Made by a program: the position numbers and the translations under genes
The notes under the pieces: generated by a model
The model's input: the letters and a program-made list of their open reading frames with translations, nothing else
Databases searched by the model: none
What the model was told of the DNA's origin: nothing
DNA from: Megachile rotundata
Taxonomy: Eukaryota > Arthropoda > Insecta > Hymenoptera > Megachilidae
Length of the DNA stretch: 64,000 bases
NCBI RefSeq assembly: GCF_050947335.1
Contig: NC_134991.1
Span: 7,750,001 to 7,814,000, forward strand
Direction: 5' to 3'
Shown here: piece after piece, positions 43,976 through 56,439 of the stretch
How positions within the stretch are numbered: position 1 is the stretch's first letter
How the letters are laid out: every line of letters begins with the position of its first letter

Positions 43976-46000
43976 ACACAATTTTACAGAAAAGTTAAAT
44001 TAATATAGTTGTTAAATCAATTTTAATGTTACCAGAGATCATTTATCCAATTGTTCATGATAAATTTATTACCCTAAATATCAATAAGGCGTTTCTGTCA
44101 CCAAAACCATCTAAACACAACGAATACAAGAAGGGTGGAAGGAGCCCCGACTACTTCGCGTCTGGTTACACCCCACCGGGGCGCCACTTGACTCGTATTT
44201 AACTTTCAAATATATTTTATGCCCTTCGCATCTTAATACTTTCATGGATTCGCGATTTCTACTCCCTTCTTTGGATTCGCCTGACGCGCGTGTATTTTCG
44301 TTCCACTGAAACGTGCATGATTTTATATTACTCTGCCACCCTTGCGAACCATTTCTATAAAACACCAGTAACAGTATCGCAACCTTACTTCGCGTTTAAC
44401 TTTATCGCAGAACAAATGTATTTAATAATCTCTATATTTATTTCGAATATTAACAAATTTCGAAGAGCCTTCAACTTTAACTATTGTTATTTGAACTCTT
44501 AATAATTTTCTAATATTTAGTATTAACAGATAATATTTAGTATTAATGAATATTTAGAGTAATCAAATGCAAATTTTCTTCGAAGCAATGTTTCAGTCGG
44601 TTACACTTTTTCGTTTATCAATTTTCTTCGTAAGATGTAACGACTCGTAGTTCCTCGACGACATCCTTCTGTCAAATTTCGTCAAAATTCGATTTCTTTC
44701 TGATAACAACGAGATCAACGTGGGCGATTCGAGACACAAGAAACTCATGCTCGAACGATCGCAGCATTTTACGTGTTCATCGAAGCGTGGCAGCGCTTCG
44801 ACGGGATTATTTGTAGGATTCAGTCGTATACTCGACATTTCCGCCGAATCCTTTGTACCATTCGCCCGTTACCACATCGAATATTTTCGAGACGTATTTA
44901 GGCTCGTTTTGGACAGCCGGATATTCGTCGTAATATTTTCACTCTTTGCTTCTCGAAGGAAAGTAGACAAAAATTTAGTGGGCAAATAAAACTATTACAA
45001 CACTGAAATTATAAAGCAGCACTGTATTATATATAATAAAACAAGATAATGTTATAACAAGACAAAGGATTTGGACTATTATAATCGAGTATATACGTGA
45101 ACAATTTTATGCAATCATCTGTTCACACTGAATGTCACTTGGAGCTACCTCCGAAGATGTTATCTGGTAGCTACAGAGTTTGTCTCCTCATCAATCTTGA
45201 CGTTTAGCTCCTCGAGTTGTCTTCTGCATCCGAATGTGGCTACTGATCGCTTTGAAGTACGCCGACGACAGTGTTCACGTAGTTTCTTGTTAATGTGATA
45301 ACCTTTGATGGGTGAAAAGTTAATTAGCCGACTAGAACAGCTGTGGATGTAAACACTGTTATCAACAATGCCTCTGTAATTTCCGTTTCTCGATTTATTA
45401 ACATGTAGAGAGTCGTTGGTTTAAAGGTACCAACGTCCTCTCCTTATATTGCCAGACACTTCTAAATCCCTTTCAGATTTTTATAACCAGAGATCATGTA
45501 TGGATGTTATCACTGTTTCCGTACATTTTATATTCAGGATTTATTTATATCACCGATGCAAATTTAAAATAAAATTGCAATAAAGCATGAAATTAGAAAG
45601 GACATTCTTGATGAAGTTATTCCTCAAGGTATTATACAATTATCATATTTGCGAATGGAACAATAGCAGTAACAATTCATTATCTGTCCACGTCTATTCG
45701 TTAAAGCGAACATTAAAGCCCAGTTTCTTCTCTGTCGACGCGTCAAGCACGTTAATTTCGCCGGACAGTTACATAAAGCAAAAAAAGAGAAACGAGAAGA
45801 AATAGAACTTTCACAAATGTTCTTTCCTGCAAAACGTTGTCACGCATCACGGCAGACAGAGGAACGCCTACGTGGACGAAGAAGACGTCACCGTACATAC
45901 ACACGTGGAATCAGATAATCTTGCCACTTGGTCGATGAACAGAAGCGGGTATGCATATGTGGTTTGACGATGGGGGAGCCAAGTAGGAACGTATATGGCA
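43976..46000. other. Intergenic, unique sequence
   Basis: Mostly AT-rich. A GC-richer piece at 44130-44320 contains CCGGGGCGCCACTTG. Other mixed pieces are at 44600-44950 and 45830-46000. ORFs of 70-89 codons show no domain. Nothing called as a gene. Confidence 0.35.
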
Positions 46001-46009
46001 TTCCTCTAA

Positions 46010-46640
46010 TTTGTCGGCTCGACTTTGTCGGCTAATCAATCGGTTTCGTGATTACCATGCGTCGTGAGCGTTAACCATCACGAGGTTCCATGATTTTCAT
46101 GCCGTCTATCATTTCTTGCGGGGAGGTGTATGTGTGTCGTCCACACACGTGTGCTCGTTAGAGCGGCACCATCAATCGGTTTGTGGCTAATTTCATTCCG
46201 TGGACATTTATCGAGCAGCGAACCTTCATTTTTAAAGATTAATCACCGGGTGGGAATAATCGCAATTGCGAAATCGCAGAGAATAAATTGGCCGGCTACA
46301 AAGTACCGCGACAATTAAGGATAGATTAAATTCATTTTGACGGCTATTCGGAGCGAAGCGTTTTAAGTGTTGTAGCACACGTACAAACGATGTGTTGTAC
46401 GTGCATTCACGCGGTCTGTCGGCAAGCAGATGCACGCATCGCCGCCTTCATTTCACGCATAATTGAAAACACGTCCCATTTAGCGCCGAGGACGTTCGCC
46501 ACTTCACCATCGCGGGCTTCCTCCCAAGATAGCACCCGTTTAAGTCGTGTCCCGTACGATTAACGTGATTTAGAAGTTGGCCGCCCGTTTAACGTCTCAA
46601 CGACGACGACACTGCCTACAATAATTTAAGCGACATATTT
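46010..46640. promoter_or_regulatory. Non-repetitive mixed-GC block, candidate developmental enhancer
   Basis: Over 600 bp without repeats. It holds several homeodomain-type cores (GATTAATC near 46239, CATAATTG near 46459, ACAATTAAGG near 46311), an E-box-like CACGTG context near 46146, and many CpGs. No conserved reading frame. It lies about 12 kb upstream of the homeobox gene start. Confidence 0.3.
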
Positions 46641-46754
46641 TCGCGCATTCTGCAGCTTGCTTTACTGGTATGCTTACGATCTTCAGTCATATTTGTGCAA
46701 AGCGCTATTCGACCAATGTTGATTTTCGAATGTGGACAGGCGGGTGTTCAATGT

Positions 46755-47700
46755 CATGTAATGAATATCATACATTGAACATCAAACATTGAACATCAAA
46801 CATTGAGCATCAAACATTGCACATCAAACATTGCACATCAAACATTGCACATCAAACATTGCACATCAAACATTGCACATCAAACATTGCGCATCAAACA
46901 TTGAACATCAAACATTGCGCATCAAACATTGAACATCAAACATTCAACATCAAACATTGAACATCAGACGTTGAATATCAAACATTAAATATTAGACATT
47001 GAACATCAGACACTGAATAGCAAACGTTGAACATCAAACATTGAACATCAGACATTGAACGTCAGACATTGAATATCAGACGTTGAATATCAAACATTAA
47101 ATATTAGACATTGAACATCAGACAATGAACATCAGACATTGAATATCAGACGTTGAATATCAAACATTAAATATTAGACATTGAACATCAGACATTGAAC
47201 ATCAAACATTGAACATCAAACATTGAACATCAGACGTTGAACATCAAACATTGAACATCAGACGTTGAATATCAAACATTAAATATTAGACACTGAACAT
47301 CAGACACTGAATAGCAGACGTTGAACATCAAAGACTGAACATCAGACAATGAACGTCAGACATTGAACGTCAGACATTGAATATCAGACGTTGAATATCA
47401 AACATTAAATATTAGACATTGAACATCAGATATTGAATAGCAGACGTTGAACATCAGATATTGAATAGCAGACGTTGAACATCAAACATTGAACATCAGA
47501 CAATGAACGTCAGACATTGAACATCAGACAGTGAACCGCAGACATTGAACATAAGACAGGAAACAACAAACACTGAGTAGCAAACATTGAACATTAGACT
47601 TTCCATATCAGATGTTGAACATCAAATACCAGATATATCAAAATATGAGATACTGAACATCAAATATTCAACATCAGATGTTGAACATCAGATATTGAGA
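46755..47700. repeat. 14-bp minisatellite (AACATTGAACATCA) with higher-order structure
   Basis: About 65 units. The variant phrase GACGTTGAATATCAAACATT recurs at 46967, 47079, 47149, 47261 and 47387, with spacings of 112, 70, 112 and 126 (all multiples of 14). This shows block duplication above the unit level. Confidence 0.93.
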
Positions 47701-48560
47701 GGATATATGAATTACTACGAATTGACTATCATATCTTGAGTCCTAAAAATCAAATGCCTAATGTCAAGTTTATAAAAATCTAACTCTCGAACTGCGCACC
47801 TCTGTCCTAAAATGTGTCATACGTGGCAGTAGCCTGCTAATGTACCGTGTCGTGATGCACGCCACGAAAACCCCAACGATTACGAGACTACCAGTTCGGC
47901 GTGTACATAATTCCTAATGTCCGTCTCTGGTAGGCACACGAAGGTGGGATTAAGTTTGGCGACAGGTAACGTCTCCCTATATTCACCATGAACAATTTGT
48001 CCTCCCGGAGGGCAACGCGCACAGCCCCGTGGTTAATCCATTACAGAGGGCACGGATGTGCGCCGCCGTCTACGGGTTTCACGACGCCCACCAATTTGCT
48101 AACCATCGATTTCTTCCTGTACACCCTTTCGCACGCAACCCTACTCGCTTCCGTGGCGGACGCAAATAATACTATACCGCCAATCGCGAATTCTAGACCC
48201 TTTCCATCCGCGTTTTTCCCCCATTTACGAGCTACCGCTATCTTTAGAAACGCACGCGCACCACCGTGTCCCTTTTGACGGGAGCACAAACTCGTCCGCT
48301 AGCGTTTCGCTTCTACCTTTGATGGATTCGAGTGTCTCGTGCTTGCCCGCGATGAAAAAAGCTCCTCTTCGTGGAACTGGGTTTGAAGGGATTATGGATC
48401 CGAGGACGCCGCAAGCTGAGATGGGAATATGAATGGGATGAAATTGTGTATGACGGAGCGGGTCGGATGTTAATTTTGGTTTCTTTTAGATATTTCATGT
48501 GGGTATTCCTTTTTGCACGTTTTGAAGTTTTGTAGGCAAAAGTGTAGAAAATCAAATCGA
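47701..48560. promoter_or_regulatory. Mixed-GC block with a 96-codon frame, candidate regulatory DNA
   Basis: 47780-48420 is GC-rich and non-repetitive. An ATG-started frame at 47988-48278 begins MNNLSSRRATRTAPW but shows no domain, periodicity or splice context, and the opposite strand is equally open. I consider it regulatory rather than coding, with low certainty. Confidence 0.25.
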
Positions 48561-49135
48561 ATCTTTTGAAGTTCTTAATTTCTAACTTCAAAAATTTTCA
48601 AATCTTCAAATCTTCAAACTTTGACATCACCACATCTCCATATTTCCACGTCTTCAAACCTCTAATTCACTAAATTTTCAAGTCCCGAAATCTCCAAATT
48701 ACCAAATCTACAAATCCCCAAATCTCCAAATCTTCAAATCTTCAAATCTTCAAATCTTCAAATCTTCAAATCTTCAAATCTTCAAATCTTCAAATCTTCA
48801 AATCTTCAAATCTTCAAATCTTCAAATCTTCAAATCTTCAAATCTTCAAATCTTCAAATCTCCAAATCTCCAAATCTCCAAATCTTCAAATCTTCATATC
48901 TCCATATCTCCATATCTCCAAATCTCCAAATCTCCAAATCTCCATATCTCCATATCTCCAAATCTCCATATCTCCAAACCTTTAAACTTCCAAATCTCCA
49001 AATTCTCAAATCTTCAAACCTGAAAATTCCTAAATTCCTAAACTACCAAATCACTAAATCGCTAAATTCCTAAATCTCCAAATCCATAATTTCCTAAATC
49101 TCCAAACCCTTAAATCCACAATTTCCCAAACTCTC
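48560..49135. repeat. G-poor tract with a perfect (AAATCTTC)n core
   Basis: An 8-bp unit AAATCTTC repeats about 18 times between about 48727 and 48870, then shifts to AAATCTCC and ATATCTCC variants. Degenerate CCTAAATCTCCAAATCC flanks follow. Confidence 0.92.
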
Positions 49136-49249
49136 GAATCACCATATTTTTTTCCTAAGTCTTTTAGACCTGATACAACGCTTCCCTTGTAAATCATCGC
49201 AAACAGCAATCACCCAGTTCGATCGTAAATCAAAAGAACGAGCCCTATA

Positions 49250-49369
49250 ATGGAGACCTACAAACGCAAGAAGGGAAAGAAGTGCAAGAAAACAGGGAGG
49301 CGGAAGAGGAACGCAAGGAAGGACAAATTGTCCGGAGAAAGTAAAAAGAAGAAGTCGTGGAGAAAATAA
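49250..49369 (+). CDS. Candidate 39-aa Lys/Arg-rich small ORF
   Basis: ATG at 49250 opens METYKRKKGKKCKKTGRRKR and continues basic to KKSWRK and TAA. Over half of the residues are Lys or Arg. A purine-rich DNA segment would give such a peptide by chance, so the call is weak. No family recognised. Confidence 0.1.
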   Translation: METYKRKKGKKCKKTGRRKRNARKDKLSGESKKKKSWRK

Positions 49370-51110
49370 ATCGTCGAACACACACAGTTTCATTCATAAT
49401 TATTACATCTGATCTTTAACCTAAAAATACATGAAAACATGTACAATTATATAAATATTTAATATTAACAATTCTCATTGATTACCTTAATAATTGTTAT
49501 CATATATATGTTAGAAAACGTCACATTAAATTTTTCAATAATCGATGTTTTCAATGATTCCTTTTTTGGAATTATATCATAATAATCTCTTAAATAATTC
49601 TCATAAAAATATGTCAAATAAATGTCTCTCATAATTTATTTAATTTATTAAATAATTTCGTATTAATATCCTTATTGACATTGATTAAAATATACTACAC
49701 TAGTTATCTTAATAATTCTGATTAATTTAAATCATATTAGCATTCTTAATAATTTTTATTAAAATATATCATATCAATACTCTCAACAGCTTGCAATATT
49801 TTTATAAGTTTCATGATGTACTCGTGACCCACAACTGTGATCAATTTTACTCGAATTTTTAATAATCTTCAATTTGGAGTTCAAGCCCAATTATTAGCAT
49901 TGTCAAACTTTCTTTATTTCTTTCGACCCCTTACAGTATGATTAATTTGTCAGGTGCCTCAGTATGAAGTAACTATTACAATAGTATTAAAATCTTTAAA
50001 GAAAGTCAAAATGTGACTATTTTGTATCCATCAGTCTTTGACTAAACAAATTTTAATTAGACTTGAACTTCAAATTGAAATGTATTAAATATCCAAGCAA
50101 GATATGTGCCATTTAAACAACAAGTGCGTCATGGGTCTACCTCGTTAAAATACTGCAAGAGTTTAATATTATAGCTGTGAGTTAATTTTGACAGAACCTG
50201 ACAAATAAATTATAGTGCAAGTCTTAATAATCCGTATTAATAATCCCTTAATAATCCATCACATCAATATTCTTCCACAAGACAAATTGAGTCAACCTTG
50301 CAGACCACCCTTAGCATACAAAGAATAAGTCGATTGTGAAGGAACGAGAACGATTCTTGTGTAAGAACAAATCGCGAAAGCAACGATTGTTCTTGTCAAG
50401 AGAGTTTCTTCGACCGAAATTCACGGAACGTTCGTTCTCGTTTTCCCCCCATTTCGCGCGTCGACTTTACAAGGTGCGGATTTTCTCGAGCAGAATATCG
50501 CTGCTCTGTACAGAGATAGTGGAAGACGCGCAAGGAGATTCAGACACGAATGCTCAGACGGCCCTAAATCTTGTCTCGCGAACCGAACCGTTCTTCTCTT
50601 TATTTTGCTGCGTGAAGGCGTCGTTCCGCAACCCGCAAGCTTTCGTTACGCACGTGTGAACGGAATCGTCGACTCTTAAACGCTTCGCTTCTTAAGCGTG
50701 CTTCGAAGCACTTCCTTCACAACTTTTAATTACTGGTTCGTGGGTGAACGAGAACAATGAGTATCTGTTATACATATTATCTAACGAATACTAAATGAAA
50801 GAGAATTATTGGGTAGTTGAAAATGGAGAATTAGGTGATAGTTGTAGATAAGAGTAGATAGATGAGGATGGTACTTTTAATTTAGTATATTTGAGTAAAT
50901 TGTTAAATTTATAAGGTTTAAGTTTTGGAATTTTTTAAATGGCAAATTTTAATAGCGAATTTTGAATTGGCGAATTTTTTAGTTGGAAAAGTGAATTTTT
51001 TAATATTCAAGCTTCCCTGTTGATGAAACTAAATTTGTGAATTAAAAGATTTTTGAAATTTTAAATTGCAAAATTTATTTTATTTATTTTCCAAACTTTA
51101 GAAGTTTGAA
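49370..51110. other. AT-rich intergenic with a GC-richer patch at 50.33-50.72 kb
   Basis: 49400-50330 is AT-rich without features. The patch has a 107-codon frame that does not start with ATG and has no domain. Nothing called. Confidence 0.4.
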
Positions 51111-52065
51111 AATTTAAAAGTTCCTAATTATCGAACTCTCAAATTCCCTAATTTTTCAAATTTCCACATTTCCACATTTCAAAGATTCCAACCCCTCAAA
51201 TTCTCAACTCTCAATTTTCCAAATTGTCCAAATCCTCAAATTTCTATATTTCCACGTTTCTATAATTCGAAATTTTCAAATTCCCAGTTCCCCAGCTTCT
51301 CGAATCCTCAAATCCCCAAATTCCCACGTTTCTACTCTTCCAAGATTCCAACCCCTCAAATTTCTAAATTGTCCAAATCCCCAAATTTCCATATGTCCAC
51401 GTTTCTATAATTCCAAATTCTCAAATTCTCAGTTCCCCAACTTCTCAAATCCTCAAATCCCCAAATATCCACATTTCTGCACTTCAAAGACTCCAACCCC
51501 TTAAATTTTCAACTCTCAAATTTCCAAATTGTCCAAATCCCCAAATTTCCATATTTCCACATTTCTATAATTCCAAATCCTCAAATTCCCAGCTCTGCAT
51601 CTTCCTAAATCCTCAAACCTCCAAATTTTCACATTTCCACATTTCAAACCTTCCAACCCCTCAAATTCTCAACTCTCAAATTGTCCACTTGCCCAAATTC
51701 CCAAATTTCCATAATTCCACCTTTCCGTAATTCCAAATCCTCAAATTTCCATCTCTCCATCACTCCACCTTCTCAAATTCCCATCACCACATCTCCACGT
51801 CTCCAAACCTCTAAGTCTCCAAATTTTCATATTTCCAAATCTTCAAATCTCCACGTCTCCATATCCCTAAATCTCCAAATCTTCAAACTTTCAAATCTCC
51901 AAATGTCCAAATCCTCAAATCTTCAAATCTTCAAATCCCTAAATCCCAAACTCCCATCTTTCCATCTCTCCATTCCTCCACCTCCCCAAATTCCCAAACT
52001 TGCAACTCCATCTCCAAACCCAAACTTTCCTAACATACCTCCAAGCTCAACCACTAAATTTAAAA
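51110..52065. repeat. G-poor low-complexity tract with repeats of about 120-150 bp
   Basis: Phrases such as CCAAATTGTCCAAATCC and TTTCCACATTTCTATAATTC recur in larger blocks (near 51220, 51360 and 51520). The 129-codon Ser/Pro/Asn-rich frame (51681-52070) is a by-product. Confidence 0.75.
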
Positions 52066-52890
52066 TTTGAAAGCACTGAACCTTAATTACGTTTTCCACT
52101 GAAAGATCATTTCGCAATTTTTGTAGTGCTCCGCTTTCATGTATCTTTACAACCCGTTAAGTGGCACTTTGTCAGCCTCCGTGTGCTTCGGTACTTCCGG
52201 TCGATACTCGTTTTCGTTTCGTCGTTACACTCGCAACTTTTGTCAAGGCTGTTTCCTCGCACGATAAACTTCTGCTGACAACCGCTCATAAAGAAGCTCG
52301 TTCGCGGTGTTTGAAAGCTATTAGAATATCCTAGTATAAAATGGTAGCTTTCGTACATTGTTGCACGAAAAAGACGGGAAACTTCGCGATAGAATGTCCT
52401 GTTTTATTTTTTGAACTTTGTTAAAGGGTTTTGCTTGCAACGAGCTCGAAGATATATGGCCTTGCGCTTTATATAACGACCAGCCGTTTAACTTTAGATC
52501 CTGTAAGGCTCAATTAGACCCGTGTCGCGTTAACGAGTGCCGAAATAGCGTCACTATTAGCGTGATGTACCGATTAGCCAACTTGGAAACGCCTACAAAG
52601 AGAAGACACTGGTTAATCTGCTGCGAGGTTCTTTATGATGAAAGAGAAATTATAGTTGTATTAATTCTTCCTCTTTCTGGTATTAAACACTAATGGTATA
52701 GGTAGTATTATTATTTCTTCTTTGGACATTGACTTATTTGTACTCATTAAATTGTCATAATAGTTTGAAAAGGCAGACTGCAATATTATGTTTAAATTCC
52801 GAGTATATTCAAGTTTCATACATCCATCTTTCGTATCACAAATTTACCATAAATCTAATAAGTAAATTCTAGGAAAATTTAGAGAAGACC
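52066..52890. other. Intergenic unique sequence
   Basis: Mixed composition at 52100-52640, with ORFs of 73 (-) and 91 (+) codons lacking recognisable features. No gene called. Confidence 0.3.
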
Positions 52891-53785
52891 TAAGGATTTT
52901 TATGCTGGCACGAGAATTTTTCAATTTTATTAAGATTTACCTAGGATCTGTTTAGATTCTTCCTAGGATCTTTCTAAAATCGCTTTCTGGGTTCTTAGAA
53001 TTTCTCTAGAACTTCCATAGGATTTCTAGTATTTCTCCCAGGAATCCTAGGTTCTTCCTAGAATTTCAGAATTATCCAATTTTTATTTAGAATCCTAGAA
53101 TCTTTATGTAGAATCCTGAAACCTCTTCCTGGAATCTCTGTAAATTCTATTTATGATTTCTTGAAATTCTACTCAAAACCTTATATTCTTAATTTCCCTA
53201 GAATCTCCTTAAGTTCTATCTTAAATCCCTTAGGATTCCTTCAAGTTTTATCTTAAGTCCGTAGGATTCCTTTACGATTTGTTTCAAATTCCCTAGGACT
53301 CCCTTAAGTTTTATTTCAAATCCCCTAGGACTTCCTTAAGTTTTATTTTAAATCTTCTAGGACTCCCTTTAAGTTATAACTTAAATCCCTTAGGACTCTC
53401 CTAAGTTTCACCTTAAATCCCTAGGACTCCCCTAAATTTTATTTTACATCCCTAGGACTCCCTTAAGTTTTACTTTAAATGCCCTAGGACTCCCATAAAT
53501 TTTAACTTAAATCCCCTAGGACTCCCCTAAGTTTTACCTTAAATCCCCTAGAACCACCCTAAGTTCTATCTTAAATCTCCTAGAACTCTCTAAATTTTTA
53601 TTTTACATTCTTAGATCTCCCCTAAGTTTTATGTTAAATCCCTAGAACCCCTCTAAATTTCATCTTAAATCTCCTAGGATCCACCTTACAATCTTCTCAG
53701 AATTTATTAAAACTCCCTCCAGAATTTCCTTAGACTCTCCCCATCCAACCCTTTCTCAAGTTCTCCCTAAAATCGTCCAAGAACT
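52890..53785. repeat. G-poor minisatellite with a unit of about 31 bp
   Basis: From about 53200, CCCTAGGACTCCCTTAAGTT followed by TTATTTTAAAT recurs every 30-33 bp for about 15 copies. Degenerate CCTAGGATTTCT-like repeats precede it. Confidence 0.85.
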
Positions 53786-53939
53786 TGACAAACTTCCCTC
53801 AACCTATAACCTATCTAACCTATTCCTAACCTAACCAGTATATCCTATTCGTAATCTAAACAAACACTATTATTCGCCATAAAACTATCCAGTCCTAATA
53901 TCAATTTATTTAGCATCAATTTTAACATATAAGCACCGA

Positions 53940-54430
53940 AATAACCCTATCGCCCATCAAGTAGCTGATCGACGCCGAAGAAAGGCGAAGAAAAGGTTCG
54001 AAAGTGCGCGACGGATGTAGCTTGTTAAGCGAGCGCAATCTCGATGACGCCGAGCGGATTGACACCGAGAAGGATACATCATTATCCTGCAAGTGGATTG
54101 GCTCGCGCCAAGATCGAGCGGATAAACGCGCTCGTTAAAGAACCGTGATGCGGGGGTGTCGCACGGCGAGGCTACCTAATGGGAAACACGTTCATCGCCG
54201 GCGTTCGCGAGCAGAGAACGATAAAAATACACGGGACACGGTTGGTGGGCTTATGGTAAACGTACGCAGCGCGATGAAAGCGAGCTGGCTCGTTAACGCC
54301 GATCGCTTTGCATACTCGTTATGACGTAAATACACCCACGTGACCGATGCTGCACACCGGTCTAATAACGACGTCGATTATAAGCACAGGTTAATGCTCG
54401 ATGGGGATCTTATTGGACGGAACTTTTCCA
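53940..54430. promoter_or_regulatory. GC-rich island, candidate enhancer
   Basis: About 480 bp of CpG-containing, non-repetitive sequence, including CTCGTTAAAGAACCGTGATG and an octamer-like CTTTGCATA near 54307. No coding frame over 60 codons matches it well. It lies about 4 kb upstream of the homeobox start codon. Confidence 0.3.
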
Positions 54431-55300
54431 GGAACAACGATTTCGAAGTTTATAAATAGTCGCTGGTAAAATTACTGCTGTTGAATATTCAAGACGGGCT
54501 TCTGGAAAATCGGAGTGATGATTAGTTAGTTGATTGTGTAATTTTGTTTCAAGAATTCCTCGTGTGAAATTAAGTAATGATATTTTCATCGAAAGCAAGT
54601 TTTCTTATTGTAAGTTTTATGGAAGAAGTCAAGGAAAGTGAGGAAGGATTACATTTTAATAGAGCTTTGAATTGGTGTGTATGCACGGCTAACCGATTCA
54701 ATTGTTTGGATTGTATGAAATCTTCACATTGTCAATTTATCATCGAGTTATAAAGTTGGAGCAGTACAACTTGAATCATCATCCTGAATCCGTATATCTG
54801 TATATTTACACTTGAATGATCAGGTGTGTCCATTAGTGACTCGCTATTTTTGTTAACAAGTTAACAATGCAATGAGTTATCATTTTTAAAAGAATTGTAA
54901 GTTCAAAATCTTCTATTATTCACTCTTTTATAAAATATGTATAAGTGTCGTAGAATAATACTCATGTTTAAGGCATGATAGAAATTTGATTTGGTTAAAA
55001 GTAAATGGTTAATTTAACCAAAGGAGGTGCATTAATTAAGACATTTAATAAAGAAAATTGAAATTATAGGTCACGCGTTCTGTGAATTTACTGTACCCAG
55101 TGTTGGAACGTTGTCTGACCACCTGAGAGTTATCCTTATCTACTTCGTCTTTACCTACATAAGGATACTGTTTAAATTTATTTTACTCACAGTTTTATCG
55201 TTCAATTATCAATCAAAACTATGATATTTTTTTCCACTTAATAACATTAACTTAACCCAGTTTTTATTTTATATACGACTATAGTCTTCCAGAAACCATC
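54431..55300. other. AT-rich intergenic
   Basis: No gene or repeat. An AGGTCA half-site in an A/T-rich flank (ATTATAGGTCA, 55073-55083) resembles the response element of HR3/ROR-type receptors with one mismatch. Confidence 0.3.
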
Positions 55301-56340
55301 ATCAACCGCAAAACACAATAATCAACGTCTTATCAATTAAAGTTATACAGCAATTAACGCAATATAGCCATTATTTTATCTCCACCTATAACCCATTCTT
55401 TAAAAACTACCCCATTACCAACCACCTAATTCAACAATAGTGTTCTCATCAATTGAAACTTTGCAACAATGTCAACCTAGTCAAAATTTTACTTTACCTC
55501 TAACTGTAAATCATCCTTTAGGAATCCCATAATCAACCACCAAATTCAGCATCCGCATCTCTTTCACTAATCGAAAACCTGCAATCGACAGTTTTTATCA
55601 AGTTATGATCTACCCTCTGAGTCCGCTACACCATCAACCACCAAACTTAGCCTTCACATCCGCTCTCCAATTGACTCGCAATACCCTTGCGCAATCGTCA
55701 CTTTATCTCGAATTATAACCTATTCTATAAAAACCACCCTGTAGTGAACCATCAAACTCAGCACAAATATCTCTTTCTCACTAATTGAAATTTCGCAATA
55801 ATCCTAGGGTAACCGTCACCTCATCTCAACTTAATCGTCACCTAGAATACACCCTCTAAAAATCACCCCAAAGTCAACCAAGCTCAGCACAAATATGTTT
55901 TTCCCGGTAACTGAAAATCCGTAAGAGTTCTAGCACAAGCGTCACCTCATCTCAAACTAGAACCCACCCTCTAAAAACCACCCTATAGTCAACCAAACTC
56001 AGCACAAATATCTCCTTCTCACCAACTGAAACTCTGCAATAGTCCTAGGATAGCCATCACCTCATCTCAAACTAGAACCCACCGTCTAAAAACCATCCCA
56101 CAGTGAACCATCAACTCAGCACAAATATCTCTTTCTTATTAACTGAAATTCCGCAATAGTTTTAGCACAACCATCACTTAATCTCAAACTAAAATCCCAC
56201 CCTTTAGAAACCACCCCATAATCAACCAAGTTCAGCACAAGTATCTCTCTCTCACCAACTGAAACTCCGCAATAGTCCTAGCGCAACCATCCTCCCAAAC
56301 TAGACCTCTAAAACCCCATAGTCAACCAAACTCCGCAACC
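55300..56340. repeat. Degenerate tandem repeat of about 117 bp, about 8 copies, G-poor
   Basis: AGCACAAATATCTC-type sites fall at about 55760, 55886, 56001, 56118 and 56234 (spacing 115-126). Shared modules are CTGAAACTCCGCAATAGTCC, CATCACCTCATCTCAAACTA and ACCCACCCTCTAAAAACCA. Earlier copies are more diverged. Confidence 0.88.
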
Positions 56341-56439
56341 CACCCAAAACCCGTTAACCCATCGCAACAATCCGGCATCCGACAAAAACCGCACAGTGGG
56401 ACTAAAACAGAAGGGGTAGTAAAAAGTAGTACGGTTAGC

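Noticed and set aside
47988..48278. 96-codon ATG-started ORF
   Set aside because: No domain and the opposite strand is also open over the same interval. Kept only as part of a candidate regulatory block.
51681..52070. 129-codon Ser/Pro/Asn-rich ORF
   Set aside because: Entirely within a C/T/A low-complexity repeat; composition mirrors the repeat unit.
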